DNA of 64,000 nt, taken from NCBI RefSeq assembly GCF_014287275.1, contig NZ_JACONZ010000001.1, positions 186,001 to 250,000 on the forward strand. Reading direction: 5' to 3'. Made by a program: the position numbers and the translations under genes. Below are positions 15,990 through 25,350 of the stretch, piece after piece. The notes beneath the pieces are model-generated. The model ran no database searches, was not told the DNA's origin, and saw only the letters and a list, made by a program, of their open reading frames with translations. The stretch comes from Anaerofilum hominis (lineage in GTDB: Bacteria > Bacillota > Clostridia > Oscillospirales > Ruminococcaceae). Within the stretch, counting starts at the first letter, position 1. Every line of letters starts with the position of its first letter.

Positions 15990-18080
15990 CTATCCCACCC
16001 CCAAAAATTTTATCGCCCCGCCCCGCCGCAGCCAGGCTGCCGGTTCCTCCCCGCTCAGCAGGGGGATGCCGCAGTCTTCAGCCCAGTCCGGCTCCCTGCC
16101 GCCCAGCAGCACCGCCTGCGCCCGCAGGGACGCCGGCAGCTGGGTGCCGGCCAGAAAAACATCCGCCTCGGGCCAGCCCGCGAGATCGGTTTTGCCCGTG
16201 GCGCACAAAAAGCGCGTGCCGGCCGCATCGATCAGGAACAAGTCCCCCTGCCCCTGGCGGCGCACTGTCAATATTATATCATCAAACGGAGAAAAAGTAA
16301 CGCCTGTCACGACCTCCTGCTTCACATCGCAGCAATCAAGAGGGGCGCAGTCCCGCAGCAGCTCGCCGGCGGAGCCGTCCCCGCTCCCGTCCACCAGCAG
16401 CGTCACCTGCCGCACGTTCTGGCGCTCGAGGTAATTTTTTACCGCCGCCGTGTTGGTCCGGCCGCCCCGCCAAAGCACTGCGGCCTGCCTGTTCCGGGTG
16501 ATCACCACAGCGGGCTGCCAGGTATATCCCACCAGCGCCACCCGCACCGTGTTTGCCGAGAGCAGCCGCCCTACCAAGGCGCCGGCCAGCAGAAAAATCG
16601 CTGCAAGCGCGGCAAATCTGCGCCGCCGTCTGCCCGCGGGCAGACGCAGCAGGACCGCCCCCAGCACAAAGCCGCACAGGACCACCGCAAGCGGATAGAG
16701 CCCTTTCAGGTAAACGAAACCAAACGGCAGGGAGCTGACCCAGCCGGTGACGGCGTTGAGCAGCCGGATCAAAAGGCCGCAGAGCAGCGCCGCCGTGCGG
16801 CTGAACACCGCCAGCCACGGGACCCCCGCCGTCAGCGCAGCAAACAGCCCCAGCACCAGGACGGGGGCCAGCAGCGGCACCGTCACCAGATTGGTGAGGA
16901 CCGAAAAAACAGATATGCCCCCGCCCGCGGCTGCCAGCACCGGCAAAACCGCCAGACCGGCGGCGGCGGGCACTGCCAGCAGTTCGGCGAGACGTGCGCT
17001 GAGGCCGGGCCGCCGTTCCTCTTCCCGCCGCAGCAGGCGCCTGCGCTGCAGCCAGGCGTTTGCCATCAGAATGCCCAGGGTTGCGCTGAAAGAGAGCAGC
17101 AGCCCCACATCCGCCGACGCCGCCGGGTTGACCGCTGTGAGCAGCAGCGCCGCCACCCCGAGGGAGGTGAGCGGGTCCGCCGACTCACTGAGCAGCTCCC
17201 CCACCGCAATAAAAAGCGCCATCACCCCGGCCCGGACCACTGAGGGAGAACCGCCGGTGAGTGCCATAAACGCCAGAACGGCGCAGATCATGCCCGCCCC
17301 GCGCAAAAACCTGCGCCTGCGCGCAAGCAGGCCTCCCGCCGCACCCGCAATGAGGGAGAGATGCAGGCCGCTCACCACCAGCAGATGAGAGACCCCTGCG
17401 CGGCGATAAGCGTTTTGGACCCTTTCCGGCAAAGCGGTGCGGTCGCCCAGACAGACCGCCGCGGCCACCCCGCCGATCTCCCGCGTGAAAAAGCCGCGCA
17501 GGCGGAGGCTGAGCGTCTGCTGCAGCCGCACAAACAGGTACTGCGGCGCATTGGACCGCCCCGTGCGCTCAAAGGGGGAAACCGCGGACGCCCGCAGCAA
17601 AAAGCCGCGGCCGCGGTCGTACCCGCCGGACAACGAAAAGCGCAGTTCCCCTGTTATCCTGTCCCCGGGCTGCCGCAGCGGCAAGCTTGACACCTTGACA
17701 GTAATAGACGGAAAGATCTTTTCGCCGTCCAGGCTGTATACCCGGAGATCCGTCTGCGCGCGCTCGCCCTCCCGCACCTCATAGGTGCGCAGGACCACCG
17801 CCTCCACCCGCGCCGTCCGCCCCGCCAGAGCCGCGGCCGGGCCTGCGATCCAGACACGCCAGCCCGCCTGCCAGCACAGGGCCAGCGCCGCCGACAGCAG
17901 GACCACGGCGGCCCGCTGAAACGCCAGATCCCTGCGGCGCAGCAGCAGACCCGCGCCGCAGAGAACAAAAACTGCCGCCAGGGCCAAAAAGGCCCAAAGC
18001 GGCAGTTCCGACGCAAAAAGGGTACAGGCAAGCTGGGCTGCCAGCCAGGCAAACCCAAACAGTGCCAGCGGACGCTTCAC
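15990..18080 (-). CDS. comEC: ComEC/Rec2 family competence channel protein with reduced C-terminal domain
   Basis: A 696-residue polytopic membrane protein of the ComEC family, which forms the DNA channel in transformation. An N-terminal DUF4131 part with a soluble OB-like segment (about residues 60-170) precedes the competence core, with GVSHLLVVSGLHLSLIAGAAGGLLA near residue 235 and GGSPSVVRAGVMALF near 275, then several helices. The last 190 residues correspond in position to the usual metallo-beta-lactamase domain but contain no HxHxDH motif, so that domain is degenerate. The GTG start directly follows the TGA of the upstream gene. DNA uptake is family knowledge, not shown here. Confidence 0.9.
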   Translation of the reverse strand: MKRPLALFGFAWLAAQLACTLFASELPLWAFLALAAVFVLCGAGLLLRRRDLAFQRAAVVLLSAALALCWQAGWRVWIAGPAAALAGRTARVEAVVLRTYEVREGERAQTDLRVYSLDGEKIFPSITVKVSSLPLRQPGDRITGELRFSLSGGYDRGRGFLLRASAVSPFERTGRSNAPQYLFVRLQQTLSLRLRGFFTREIGGVAAAVCLGDRTALPERVQNAYRRAGVSHLLVVSGLHLSLIAGAAGGLLARRRRFLRGAGMICAVLAFMALTGGSPSVVRAGVMALFIAVGELLSESADPLTSLGVAALLLTAVNPAASADVGLLLSFSATLGILMANAWLQRRRLLRREEERRPGLSARLAELLAVPAAAGLAVLPVLAAAGGGISVFSVLTNLVTVPLLAPVLVLGLFAALTAGVPWLAVFSRTAALLCGLLIRLLNAVTGWVSSLPFGFVYLKGLYPLAVVLCGFVLGAVLLRLPAGRRRRRFAALAAIFLLAGALVGRLLSANTVRVALVGYTWQPAVVITRNRQAAVLWRGGRTNTAAVKNYLERQNVRQVTLLVDGSGDGSAGELLRDCAPLDCCDVKQEVVTGVTFSPFDDIILTVRRQGQGDLFLIDAAGTRFLCATGKTDLAGWPEADVFLAGTQLPASLRAQAVLLGGREPDWAEDCGIPLLSGEEPAAWLRRGGAIKFLGVG

Positions 18081-18626
18081 TCAGTCGTGAAAAAACAGGG
18101 GCAGCTCTTCCAAAAAGATAATATCAGTGCGCTGTGCGGCATCGCCCTCGGCGAGGACGGCGGCGCGCGCCACGATATTGCCTCTGCTGTACCCCACCAG
18201 CGTCTCCAGCGCGTGCAGCGAACCGCCGGTGCTGATGACATCGTCCACGATCAGGATGCGCTTGCCGTCCATGCTGACCAAGTCCTTTTTGTCGATGACC
18301 AGCCGCTGCTGCGCTTCGGTGGTGATAGACTTGTCCTCCACGATGATGGGCTCTTTCATGTAAAGCTTTGGGCCTTTGCGGGCCGGGATATAGTTTTTAC
18401 CGCTCTGACGGGCCATCTCATAGGCGAGAGGGATGCCTTTGGCCTCTGCGGTCACGATGACATCGAACTCCGGCACTTTTTTGAGCAGCGCCTCGGCGCA
18501 GGCCACCGTGAGCTCCACGTCGCTGAACATCACAAAAGCGGCGATCGACATCTTATCGCTGGCCTTGCAGATAGGAAGTTCTCGGGTGAGACCCGCGACC
18601 TGTAGGGTATAGGTATTTTCCATCAT
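18081..18626 (-). CDS. Purine-type phosphoribosyltransferase
   Basis: A 181-residue type I phosphoribosyltransferase. The PRPP-binding motif is RILIVDDVISTGGSLHALE around residue 125, preceded by DVIVTAEAKGIPLAYEMARQSGKNYIPARKGPKLYM, which resembles adenine or xanthine phosphoribosyltransferases. Such enzymes make nucleotides from free bases and PRPP in the cytoplasm. It lies immediately before comEC (stop TGA next to the comEC GTG). The base specificity cannot be decided from the sequence; adenine is the closest guess. The paired Met codons at the start leave one residue of uncertainty. Confidence 0.88.
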   Translation of the reverse strand: MMENTYTLQVAGLTRELPICKASDKMSIAAFVMFSDVELTVACAEALLKKVPEFDVIVTAEAKGIPLAYEMARQSGKNYIPARKGPKLYMKEPIIVEDKSITTEAQQRLVIDKKDLVSMDGKRILIVDDVISTGGSLHALETLVGYSRGNIVARAAVLAEGDAAQRTDIIFLEELPLFFHD

Positions 18627-18852
18627 GGCTGATACTCCTTATTTCAGCGGCGGCGCTGGCCGCCGCTCATAATACTTCTCATCTCTTTAGCAGCCCGGCA
18701 CATCGGATGACCGCGGCCCGGCGGCCGTGCCGCGGCGTCTTTTGCCCCGGCACGGTTTGCGGGCATGCGCGGGCATCCGCCGGCCCTGCGCCTGCAGGGC
18801 CGGACCGACGTCTGCGGCAGACTGCGGCCAAAACCGCCCACAGGCGTCCCGA

Positions 18853-19194
18853 TCAGCCCGGGGGCCACGCCAGGCTGCGCTTTGCCAGCACGTGGAAATG
18901 CAGATGGGGCACGCTCTGGCCGCCGTCCTCCCCCACGTTGGTCACCACGCGGTAGCCCTTTTCGCAGCCGTTTTCCGCGCAGAGCCGTGCGATCACTGCA
19001 AAGATATGTCCCAAAAGAGGCGCTTGCTCTTCCGTGAGGGCGGCGGCGGAGGTGAAATGCTTTTTGGGAATGACAAGAAAGTGGAACGGCGCCTGAGGGT
19101 CGATATCATAAAAAGCCAGGATATCGTCGTCCTCGAACAGCTTTTTGGAGGGGATCTCCCCTGCCGCGATCTTGCAGAACAGGCAATCTTCCAT
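18853..19194 (-). CDS. HIT family nucleotide hydrolase
   Basis: A 113-residue HIT (histidine triad) protein. It starts MEDCLFCKIAAGEIPSKK, the standard N-terminus, and ends with the triad motif SVPHLHFHVLA, whose central histidine forms the nucleotidyl intermediate. HINT-type proteins hydrolyse purine nucleoside phosphoramidates and AMP-lysine-like substrates. I use the ATG ending at 19194 with a GGAAAGGAG site; an 80-codon upstream extension lacks coding character and overlaps alaS. It lies 47 nt after alaS, likely in the same transcript. Confidence 0.95.
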   Translation of the reverse strand: MEDCLFCKIAAGEIPSKKLFEDDDILAFYDIDPQAPFHFLVIPKKHFTSAAALTEEQAPLLGHIFAVIARLCAENGCEKGYRVVTNVGEDGGQSVPHLHFHVLAKRSLAWPPG

Positions 19195-19241
19195 CTTTTT
19201 CTCTCCTTTCCGCCGCTTTATACCGGCGGCGTGACAGGCGT

Positions 19242-21905
19242 TTATTTCATCAGGCTGCGCACCAGCTCGGGCACCGCCGCAAGGGCTTCGTCCACCTTGG
19301 ACGCGTCGCGCACGCCCGCCATGGCGAGATCGGGCTTGCCGCCGCCGTTCCCGCCGGTGACCGCCGACGCCAACTTGGCCAGCGCGCCGGCCTTTATGCC
19401 ACGCGCCTGCGCCTCTTTGCCCACGGAAACCGCCATGCCGCACTTGCCCTCGCTCTCGCCGCAGAGGACCGCAACGCCCCCCGGCACCTCGTCCCGCAGC
19501 CGCTCAGCCATGCTGCGCAGCGTATCGGTGCCGGTGCCGCCGAAATAAGCGGTAAAGATCTTGAGGCCGTCCACCTCGCGCGCGCTCTGGAAAAGGCCCT
19601 CTACCTTCTGGTTCGCGGCCGCGGCCTTGGCCTTTTCCAGCTCAGAGCGCAGCTCGTGCAGTTCGGCGTTCAGCGCCGCCACCCGCACCGGCAGATCGGC
19701 GATATTGCCCACTTTCAGCTTGTCGGCGATCTCGGCCAGCTCGTCGGTACGCTCGTCCAGCAGGGCCAGCAGATTGGTGCCGGTAACGCCCTCGATGCGG
19801 CGGATCCCCGCGGCGGCGCTGCTCTCGGACAGGATCTTGAACCCGCCCAGCATGGCGGTGTTGGTCACATGGGTGCCGCCGCAAAGCTCGGTGGAGAAGT
19901 CGTCGATGGAGACCACCCGCACCTCGTCGCCGTATTTTTCACCGAACAGCGCCATCGCACCCAGGGCCTTTGCCTCCCGGATGGGCATCACACGGGTAAC
20001 TACCGGCAGCGCGTCGTAGATCCGGGCGTTGACGATCTTTTCCACCTGGCGCAGCTCTTCGGCCGTGACGGCGCCGAAATGGGTAAAGTCAAAGCGCACC
20101 CGCTGCGCGTCCTCATACGAGCCCGCCTGATGCACATGCATGCCCAGCACCTCGCGCAGCGCCGCCTGCAGCAGATGGGCGGCGGTGTGGTTGCGGGCCG
20201 TGGCCATGCGCAGTCTGCGGCTGACGGTGGCGACCAGCTGCGCGCCGGTGACCAGCAGGCCGCTTTCCAGCGTGCAGGTGTGGACATAAAAGCCCTTGGG
20301 GGTCTTTTTGCAGCCGACCACTTTCAGCTTTACGCCGTCCGCCGTCAGATAGCCCATATCCCCCACCTGTCCGCCGGATTCGGCATAAAACGGGGTGCGG
20401 TCCAGCACCACCAGCACGCCCTCTTTGGGGCCGTCGTCGGTGGACACAGCCTCTGTCAGCTCTTCGCCGTCAGAGAGGGCCAGCACCCTGGCGTCCGCCT
20501 CCAGCTCGTCATAGCCGACAAAGACGGTAGGCTCTGCCTCCAGCTCGCCGAACAGATCGCCGGACCAGCCCGAAATGTCCTTTTTGCGCCGGTCCTCCCG
20601 CGCTTTTTCCCGCTGCTTCTGCAGCTCGGCGCGGAACGTGTCCTCGTCCACCTCGATGCCCGCCTCGGCCGCGATCTCCTTGGTCAGGTCCAGGGGGAAG
20701 CCGAACGTGTCCTGCAGCTTGAACGCCTCGATGCCGGACAGGATGCGCCGCCTGCCCTCGGCCGCTGCCTTGGCGACGTTGTCCATCAGGTTGTTCAGGA
20801 TGGAAAGGCCCTGGTCGATGGTGCGCGAGAACCGCTCCTCCTCGGCGCTGATGACCTTTTTGATATAGTCTGCATGCTCGCGCAGCTCGGGATAGGCGCC
20901 GCCGTTTTCCTGGATGACCGTGTCGCACAGCTCTGCCAGGAAAGGCCGGTCCACCCCCAGCATACGGCCATGACGCGCCGCGCGGCGCAGCAGGCGGCGC
21001 AGCACGTAGCCCCGCCCCTCGTTAGAGGGCAGGATGCCGTCGCTGACCATAAACACGGTGGAGCGGATATGGTCGGTGACCACCCGGATCGAGACGTCGG
21101 TGCGGTGATCGCCGCCGTATTTTTTGCCGGTGATGCGCTCCACATGGTTCAGGATGGCGCGCACGGTGTCCACTTCGAACAGGTTGTCCACGCCCTGCAG
21201 CACACAGGCCAGCCGTTCCAGCCCCATGCCGGTGTCGATATTGGGATGCTCCAGCAGCGTGTAGGTGCCCTTGCCGTCCGAGTCGAACTGGCTGAACACA
21301 AGGTTCCACACCTCCATATAGCGGTCGCAGTCACAGCCCACCTTGCAGTCCGGCTTGCCGCAGCCGTGCTCGGGGCCGCGGTCAAAATAGATCTCGCTGC
21401 AGGGGCCGCAGGGGCCGGAGCCGTGCTCCCAGAAGTTATCCTCTTTCCCGAAACGGACCATGTGATCCTCCGGGATGCCGATCTTCTGGGTCCAGATATC
21501 ATAGGCCTCGTCGTCGTCCAGATAAACCGAAATGTACAGTTTTTCCGCGGGGATCTCCAGCACCTGGGTCAGATATTCCCAGCCCCAGGCGATCGCCTCG
21601 TCCTTGAAATAGTCCTGAAAGCTGAAATTGCCCAGCATCTCGAAAAAGGTGCCGTGCCGGGCGGTGATGCCCACCCGCTCGATATCCGGGGTGCGGATGC
21701 ACTTTTGACAGGTGCAGACCCGGTGACGGGGCGGCTCCTCCTGGGCGAGAAACCATTTTTTCATCGGCGCCATGCCGCTGTTGATCAGCAGCAGGCTGTT
21801 GTCGTCCTTGGGCACAAGGGGGAAGCTGTCCAGCCGCAGGTGCCCCTTGCTCTCGAAAAAGGAGAGAAAGGACTCGCGCAGTTCGTTGAGACCAGTCCAT
21901 TTCAT
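19242..21905 (-). CDS. alaS: Alanyl-tRNA synthetase
   Basis: The 887-residue class II synthetase attaches alanine to tRNA-Ala. The aminoacylation domain has FFESKGHLRLDSFPLVPKDDNSLLLINSGMAPMK and motif segments ERVGITARHGTFFEMLGNFSF; an insertion with a Cys cluster (CGKPDCKVGCDCDRYMEVWNLVFSQF) follows, and the editing domain has ATARNHTAAHLLQAALREVLG and the zinc-site CGGTHVTNTAMLGGFKI. The C-terminal coiled coil and DHHA1 part (GGGKPDLAMAGVRDASKVDEAL) are complete. It is controlled by a T-box leader and a consensus promoter upstream, so expression should rise when tRNA-Ala is uncharged. Confidence 0.98.
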   Translation of the reverse strand: MKWTGLNELRESFLSFFESKGHLRLDSFPLVPKDDNSLLLINSGMAPMKKWFLAQEEPPRHRVCTCQKCIRTPDIERVGITARHGTFFEMLGNFSFQDYFKDEAIAWGWEYLTQVLEIPAEKLYISVYLDDDEAYDIWTQKIGIPEDHMVRFGKEDNFWEHGSGPCGPCSEIYFDRGPEHGCGKPDCKVGCDCDRYMEVWNLVFSQFDSDGKGTYTLLEHPNIDTGMGLERLACVLQGVDNLFEVDTVRAILNHVERITGKKYGGDHRTDVSIRVVTDHIRSTVFMVSDGILPSNEGRGYVLRRLLRRAARHGRMLGVDRPFLAELCDTVIQENGGAYPELREHADYIKKVISAEEERFSRTIDQGLSILNNLMDNVAKAAAEGRRRILSGIEAFKLQDTFGFPLDLTKEIAAEAGIEVDEDTFRAELQKQREKAREDRRKKDISGWSGDLFGELEAEPTVFVGYDELEADARVLALSDGEELTEAVSTDDGPKEGVLVVLDRTPFYAESGGQVGDMGYLTADGVKLKVVGCKKTPKGFYVHTCTLESGLLVTGAQLVATVSRRLRMATARNHTAAHLLQAALREVLGMHVHQAGSYEDAQRVRFDFTHFGAVTAEELRQVEKIVNARIYDALPVVTRVMPIREAKALGAMALFGEKYGDEVRVVSIDDFSTELCGGTHVTNTAMLGGFKILSESSAAAGIRRIEGVTGTNLLALLDERTDELAEIADKLKVGNIADLPVRVAALNAELHELRSELEKAKAAAANQKVEGLFQSAREVDGLKIFTAYFGGTGTDTLRSMAERLRDEVPGGVAVLCGESEGKCGMAVSVGKEAQARGIKAGALAKLASAVTGGNGGGKPDLAMAGVRDASKVDEALAAVPELVRSLMK

Positions 21906-21949
21906 TTTGATCCACGTACTCCTTCCGTGTTGTCTTTCACAGCAGGGCG

Positions 21950-22260
21950 GGGCGTGCGCCCCTTAAAAAAGGTTAAGCCTCCGCCCCTGGTCAGGGACGA
22001 AGGCTGTGAAACTCCGTGGTACCACCCAAATTGCGGCGCAGTGCGCCGCCACTCTATGCCCGCCTTAACGGGGCGGCCGCGCCCGGGGATTCGGCCCGGG
22101 AGCTCGGGGGTGGCGCAGACCGGTGCCGCTGGGGCCCTTGCAGCCAGGGGGCCCCTCTCTGGAAACGGCGGGCCGGCCATGGGCCCCGTCATCGCTTTTT
22201 TCCTTTTTTGAACAGAGCGTCCGGCCAGCTTTGCAGAAACATGTCTGTGCTGCCCGTACA
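21950..22260 (-). promoter_or_regulatory. T-box riboswitch leader of alaS
   Basis: The minus-strand leader carries the T-box core GGGTGGTACCACGG (22014-22027), which pairs with the uncharged tRNA acceptor end, followed directly by a terminator stem (AGCCTTCGTCCCT with AGGGGCGGAGGCT, 21975-22004) and a T-run. I could not fix the specifier codon by eye; alanine (GCN) is expected from the downstream gene. Confidence 0.9.
21966..22004 (-). terminator. Regulated terminator of the alaS T-box
   Basis: A 13-bp stem with a 5-nt loop ends in AACCTTTTTT on the minus strand, immediately after the T-box core. Binding of uncharged tRNA should favour the competing antiterminator. Confidence 0.85.
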
Positions 22261-22265
22261 TACCA

Positions 22266-22294
22266 ATTATAGGGAACGCCGCCGTGGTTGTCAA
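22266..22294 (-). promoter_or_regulatory. Consensus promoter of alaS
   Basis: Minus-strand TTGACA (22289-22294), exactly 17 nt, TATAAT (22266-22271): both hexamers match sigma-A consensus fully, so control must lie in the T-box downstream. Confidence 0.92.
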
Positions 22295-22341
22295 GCAAAA
22301 ACAGCCTTTTCCGCGCCGGCGGGCGGGGTTGCCCGGGGCGG

Positions 22342-23964
22342 TCAGTCCGGGCTCTCCCCGCTGTTTTGGGACAGCGTGAGCGCGTCGCACAGGCGGGCAA
22401 AAACCGGCGCCAGCGTCTCGCCCGCCTCGTGGGTGGAGTCCTTGAGGATAACGATGGTATAGCGCGGGGCCTCCGCGGGATAATATCCCGCAAACCAGCT
22501 GTCCAGCAGCTCATTGCCGTCGCTGTCGGTGCGCCCGGTCTGGGCCGTCCCGGTCTTGCCCGCCGCGCCCCCGCGGGCGGGCTCCGCCTTGCCGGCAATG
22601 CCCTCTTCCACCACCCCGCGCAGCATCTGCTGCAGCTTGTCGTTGATCTGCTGGGGCAGCACCCGCATGGTCTCCTGCGCGGGCGCCTCTTCCACCACCC
22701 TGCCGGTGGCCGTCTCCACCTTGCCCCGCACCAGGGTGGGCCCGATGTAGACGCCGTCGTTGGCAAAGGTGTTGAAGCAGGCCGCCAGCTGCACCGGCGT
22801 CGCCAGCAGCCGCCCCTGCCCAAAGCTGACCGAGGCGAGCTGGCCGCTGTTTTTCAGTTCCTCCGCGCCGGGCAAATTGCCGCTGGCGCCATAATACCCC
22901 TCGGCCAGCGGGGTCGCCCGCCCAAACCCCTCCAGCGTGGCAAGCTCGCAGATCGCCTCCCCGCCGAGCTGCTGCCCCAGCCAGATAAAATAGCAGTTGC
23001 AGGATTGTTCCAGCGCGGACTGCATGGTCATCTGCCCATGCGCCTTGTTGTTGTTGCAGTGGTACAGGTGGCCGTCCACCTCGATAACGCCCGTGCACTC
23101 GTATCCCGCATTTTCGTCAAAACCCGCCTTGAGCGCCGCCGCCGCCACGAGCGGCTTGAATACCGAACCCACGCTGTAGGCGCTGATGGCCCGGTTCAGC
23201 AGCCCCGTGTCGTTTGCCTCAATGCTCTTTGCCACGTCGTAAGGGTCGTATCCCGGCGTGCTGACCACAGCGCGCAGTTCCCCTGTGCTGACCTCCATCA
23301 CCACGATGGCCCCGTGCGGGATCGCCTCCAGCGCGATCCCCTCGCACACCCGCTGCAGGTCCCGGTCCAGCGTCAGCTGGATCGAAAACCCGCTCCCGCT
23401 CCGGCGCACCAGCTCCGGTTCCGTGCCCGCCATCAGCCCGCCCGCCGCGGTGGTGACGCAGCGCACATAGGTGCTGTCCCCGCCCCCGGCCAGCAGCCCG
23501 TCATAGCAGCGCTCGATGCCCGAAACGCCGCTGCCGTCCTGCCCCAGATAGCCCAGGGTGTGCACTGCGATGGGCGCTTCAAAATAGCGGCGCGGCTTGT
23601 CAAAAACATAGACGCCGAGCGCTTCATCCACTTCGGAGGCCAGCCCCACCAGGGACGGCTTGGCCCCCTCAAGGCTGTAAAGCCGCGCCGCCGTGTCCTC
23701 GGTAAGCGAGCGATAAAGTTTGGCGTAGCTGTCGTCCCCCGGCAGGGCCAGCGCGACCTGTTCGGCCCCCACCCCTGTCAGCGGCCGCATGCGGCAGTCG
23801 TAAATTTCTGCCCGGCCGCCGTACAATGGCAACAGGCAGCTGCTCTGCACCGCTGCCGCCTGTGCCGACTGGGTATTCATTGCCAGCCCCACCAGCCGGG
23901 TCTGCAGCACTGCAAACAGCAGCAAAAAAGACGCCACCACCGTGACAAAGCGCTTATCCCTCAC
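22342..23964 (-). CDS. Class B penicillin-binding protein (peptidoglycan D,D-transpeptidase, SpoVD/PBP2-like)
   Basis: A 540-residue membrane-anchored transpeptidase that cross-links peptidoglycan outside the cell. One N-terminal helix (residues 6-22) is followed by a short pedestal and the catalytic domain with Ser267-x-x-Lys270 (SVGSVFKP), SCN at 321-323 (EQSCNCYF) and Lys470-Thr-Gly (AAGKTGTAQ). The pedestal is smaller than in cell-division PBPs and no PASTA domain follows. The GTG ending at 23964 has a GGGGGAG site; a longer frame upstream has no coding character. Sporulation or elongation role cannot be separated. It is divergent from the GT8 gene. Confidence 0.92.
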   Translation of the reverse strand: MRDKRFVTVVASFLLLFAVLQTRLVGLAMNTQSAQAAAVQSSCLLPLYGGRAEIYDCRMRPLTGVGAEQVALALPGDDSYAKLYRSLTEDTAARLYSLEGAKPSLVGLASEVDEALGVYVFDKPRRYFEAPIAVHTLGYLGQDGSGVSGIERCYDGLLAGGGDSTYVRCVTTAAGGLMAGTEPELVRRSGSGFSIQLTLDRDLQRVCEGIALEAIPHGAIVVMEVSTGELRAVVSTPGYDPYDVAKSIEANDTGLLNRAISAYSVGSVFKPLVAAAALKAGFDENAGYECTGVIEVDGHLYHCNNNKAHGQMTMQSALEQSCNCYFIWLGQQLGGEAICELATLEGFGRATPLAEGYYGASGNLPGAEELKNSGQLASVSFGQGRLLATPVQLAACFNTFANDGVYIGPTLVRGKVETATGRVVEEAPAQETMRVLPQQINDKLQQMLRGVVEEGIAGKAEPARGGAAGKTGTAQTGRTDSDGNELLDSWFAGYYPAEAPRYTIVILKDSTHEAGETLAPVFARLCDALTLSQNSGESPD

Positions 23965-24034
23965 CCGATCTCCCCCTTTTTTCCTATTCTGCGCTTCTGC
24001 CCGCGGCTTTAAGCAGCCCGGCCGCGTGTTTCGA

Positions 24035-24064
24035 TTGAATCGCCGTTCCCGGATATGGTAAAAT
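24035..24064 (+). promoter_or_regulatory. Promoter of the GT8 gene
   Basis: TTGAAT (24035-24040), 18-nt spacer, TAAAAT (24059-24064), in the divergent region; the leader to the start codon is about 130 nt. Confidence 0.5.
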
Positions 24065-24202
24065 GTCCCTGAGGGCAGAGCAGGGCTTATCCCCGCGCCC
24101 GTCTTTGCCCCCGCCGGGCTGCCGGGCGCAGGGCGCGCTTTTATGCCTGCCCTCTGTATTCCCCGTTCCCGCAAAGCACCGATATCTCTGGAGGAAACGC
24201 CG

Positions 24203-25021
24203 ATGAATCTGCTTGTCACACTGGACGTAAACTATATCCCCGTTCTTCGGGTGATGCTCTATTCGCTGCTGAAAAACAACCCGGGCGAACGTTTTTTTCT
24301 GTATATCGCCCACAGTTCGCTCACCGGCGAGCATCTGTCCGCCATCCTGCGCGGTCTGGACGGCTCGCGTCTGACGCTGATGCCGGTGGAGGTGGACGAC
24401 AGCGCCCTGGCGGGGGCCCCCATTGAAAAGCGCTATCCCCGCGAGATGTATTACCGCCTGTTTGCCGCCCGTCTTTTGCCCGGCGATCTCGACCGCATCC
24501 TTTACCTTGACCCCGACCTGGTGGTGCTGGGGCAGGTGCGCCCCCTGTATGAACTGGAACTGAACGGGGCCTGGTTTGCGGCGGCCAGCCATGTCAAGCG
24601 CACCTTTCAAAAGCTCAACGAGCTGCGCCTGGATATCCCGGAGGGCGGAGCTTATGTCAACAGCGGCGTGATGCTGATGGATCTTGCCGCCCTGCGCGCC
24701 GGGCAGGACCCGCAGCAGGTGCTGGATTATATTGAAGAAAACAGGGCCAGGATGATGCTTCCGGACCAGGATGTTCTCAATGCGCTCTATTATGACCGCA
24801 TCTTCCAGCTGAACCCGCTGGTCTACAACCTCTCGGAAAAATTTCTTGCCCACCACAATCTGAACCTGAAAAACCAGCCGGTAGATCTGGACTGGGTAAA
24901 CGCCAACACCGTTTTTATCCACTACTGCGGCCGCAACAAACCCTGGAAGCCGGGGTATCTGGGGGTGCTGGACTCTTTTTATCATCGTTTTCAGGAGGAA
25001 CTGGCCGCGCGTGAAAGCTGA
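24203..25021 (+). CDS. Glycosyltransferase family 8 protein
   Basis: A 272-residue GT-A fold transferase of the GT8 type (LgtC/GspA-like). It starts MNLLVTLDVNYIPVLRVMLYSL, with the metal-binding DxD motif as RILYLDPDLVVLG near residue 100, the acceptor-side PEGGAYVNSGVMLMDL and the C-terminal FIHYCGRNKPWKP, where the His helps bind metal. Such enzymes transfer glucose or galactose from UDP-sugars to surface glycans. The ATG at 24203 has a GGAGG site; an upstream in-frame ATG lacks one. Target glycan unknown. A terminator follows. Confidence 0.93.
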   Translation: MNLLVTLDVNYIPVLRVMLYSLLKNNPGERFFLYIAHSSLTGEHLSAILRGLDGSRLTLMPVEVDDSALAGAPIEKRYPREMYYRLFAARLLPGDLDRILYLDPDLVVLGQVRPLYELELNGAWFAAASHVKRTFQKLNELRLDIPEGGAYVNSGVMLMDLAALRAGQDPQQVLDYIEENRARMMLPDQDVLNALYYDRIFQLNPLVYNLSEKFLAHHNLNLKNQPVDLDWVNANTVFIHYCGRNKPWKPGYLGVLDSFYHRFQEELAARES

Positions 25022-25079
25022 ACGGCGACAGCGGCGCAAAAGAGCCTTTCCCGCCTGCTTTTTTATGGATAAAAGCCAC

Positions 25080-25109
25080 AAAAGCCGCCTCTGACAAAGG
25101 GCGGCTTTT
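25080..25109 (+). terminator. Terminator of the GT8 gene
   Basis: A 10-bp stem AAAAGCCGCC/GGCGGCTTTT with a 10-nt loop, ending in a T-run. Confidence 0.85.
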
Positions 25110-25159
25110 GCCGTTTGTCATCAAACTGTAAATCTTTTGTGTAAATTTTTCCCTGCCGG

Positions 25160-25188
25160 AAGACAAATCGCCTCCCTTATCGTATAAT
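25160..25188 (+). promoter_or_regulatory. Promoter of the HD hydrolase gene
   Basis: A perfect TATAAT (25183-25188) lies 17 nt after a weak -35, AAGACA (25160-25165). The leader to the start is about 160 nt, with no recognised structure. Confidence 0.5.
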
Positions 25189-25350
25189 GGTCAGGGCGGC
25201 GGAGAAACTCTGTTTAGGCCCCCGGATGCACCATTGGCCCGGGCGGCGCGGCGCCCGTTCAAACGCTGCGGCCCTTGCCCGTTTAAAGCCGGCATTCCCC
25301 GCAGAAATGCGCCCAAGCGGGGCCATTATTTTTATTTGGAGATGATCCCC

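Noticed and set aside
19656..22211. An 851-codon open frame on the plus strand opposite alaS
   Set aside because: It is the shadow of a GC-rich gene: His/Gln/Ala-rich, no family motifs, no ribosome site. The minus strand is an unmistakable alaS with its T-box.
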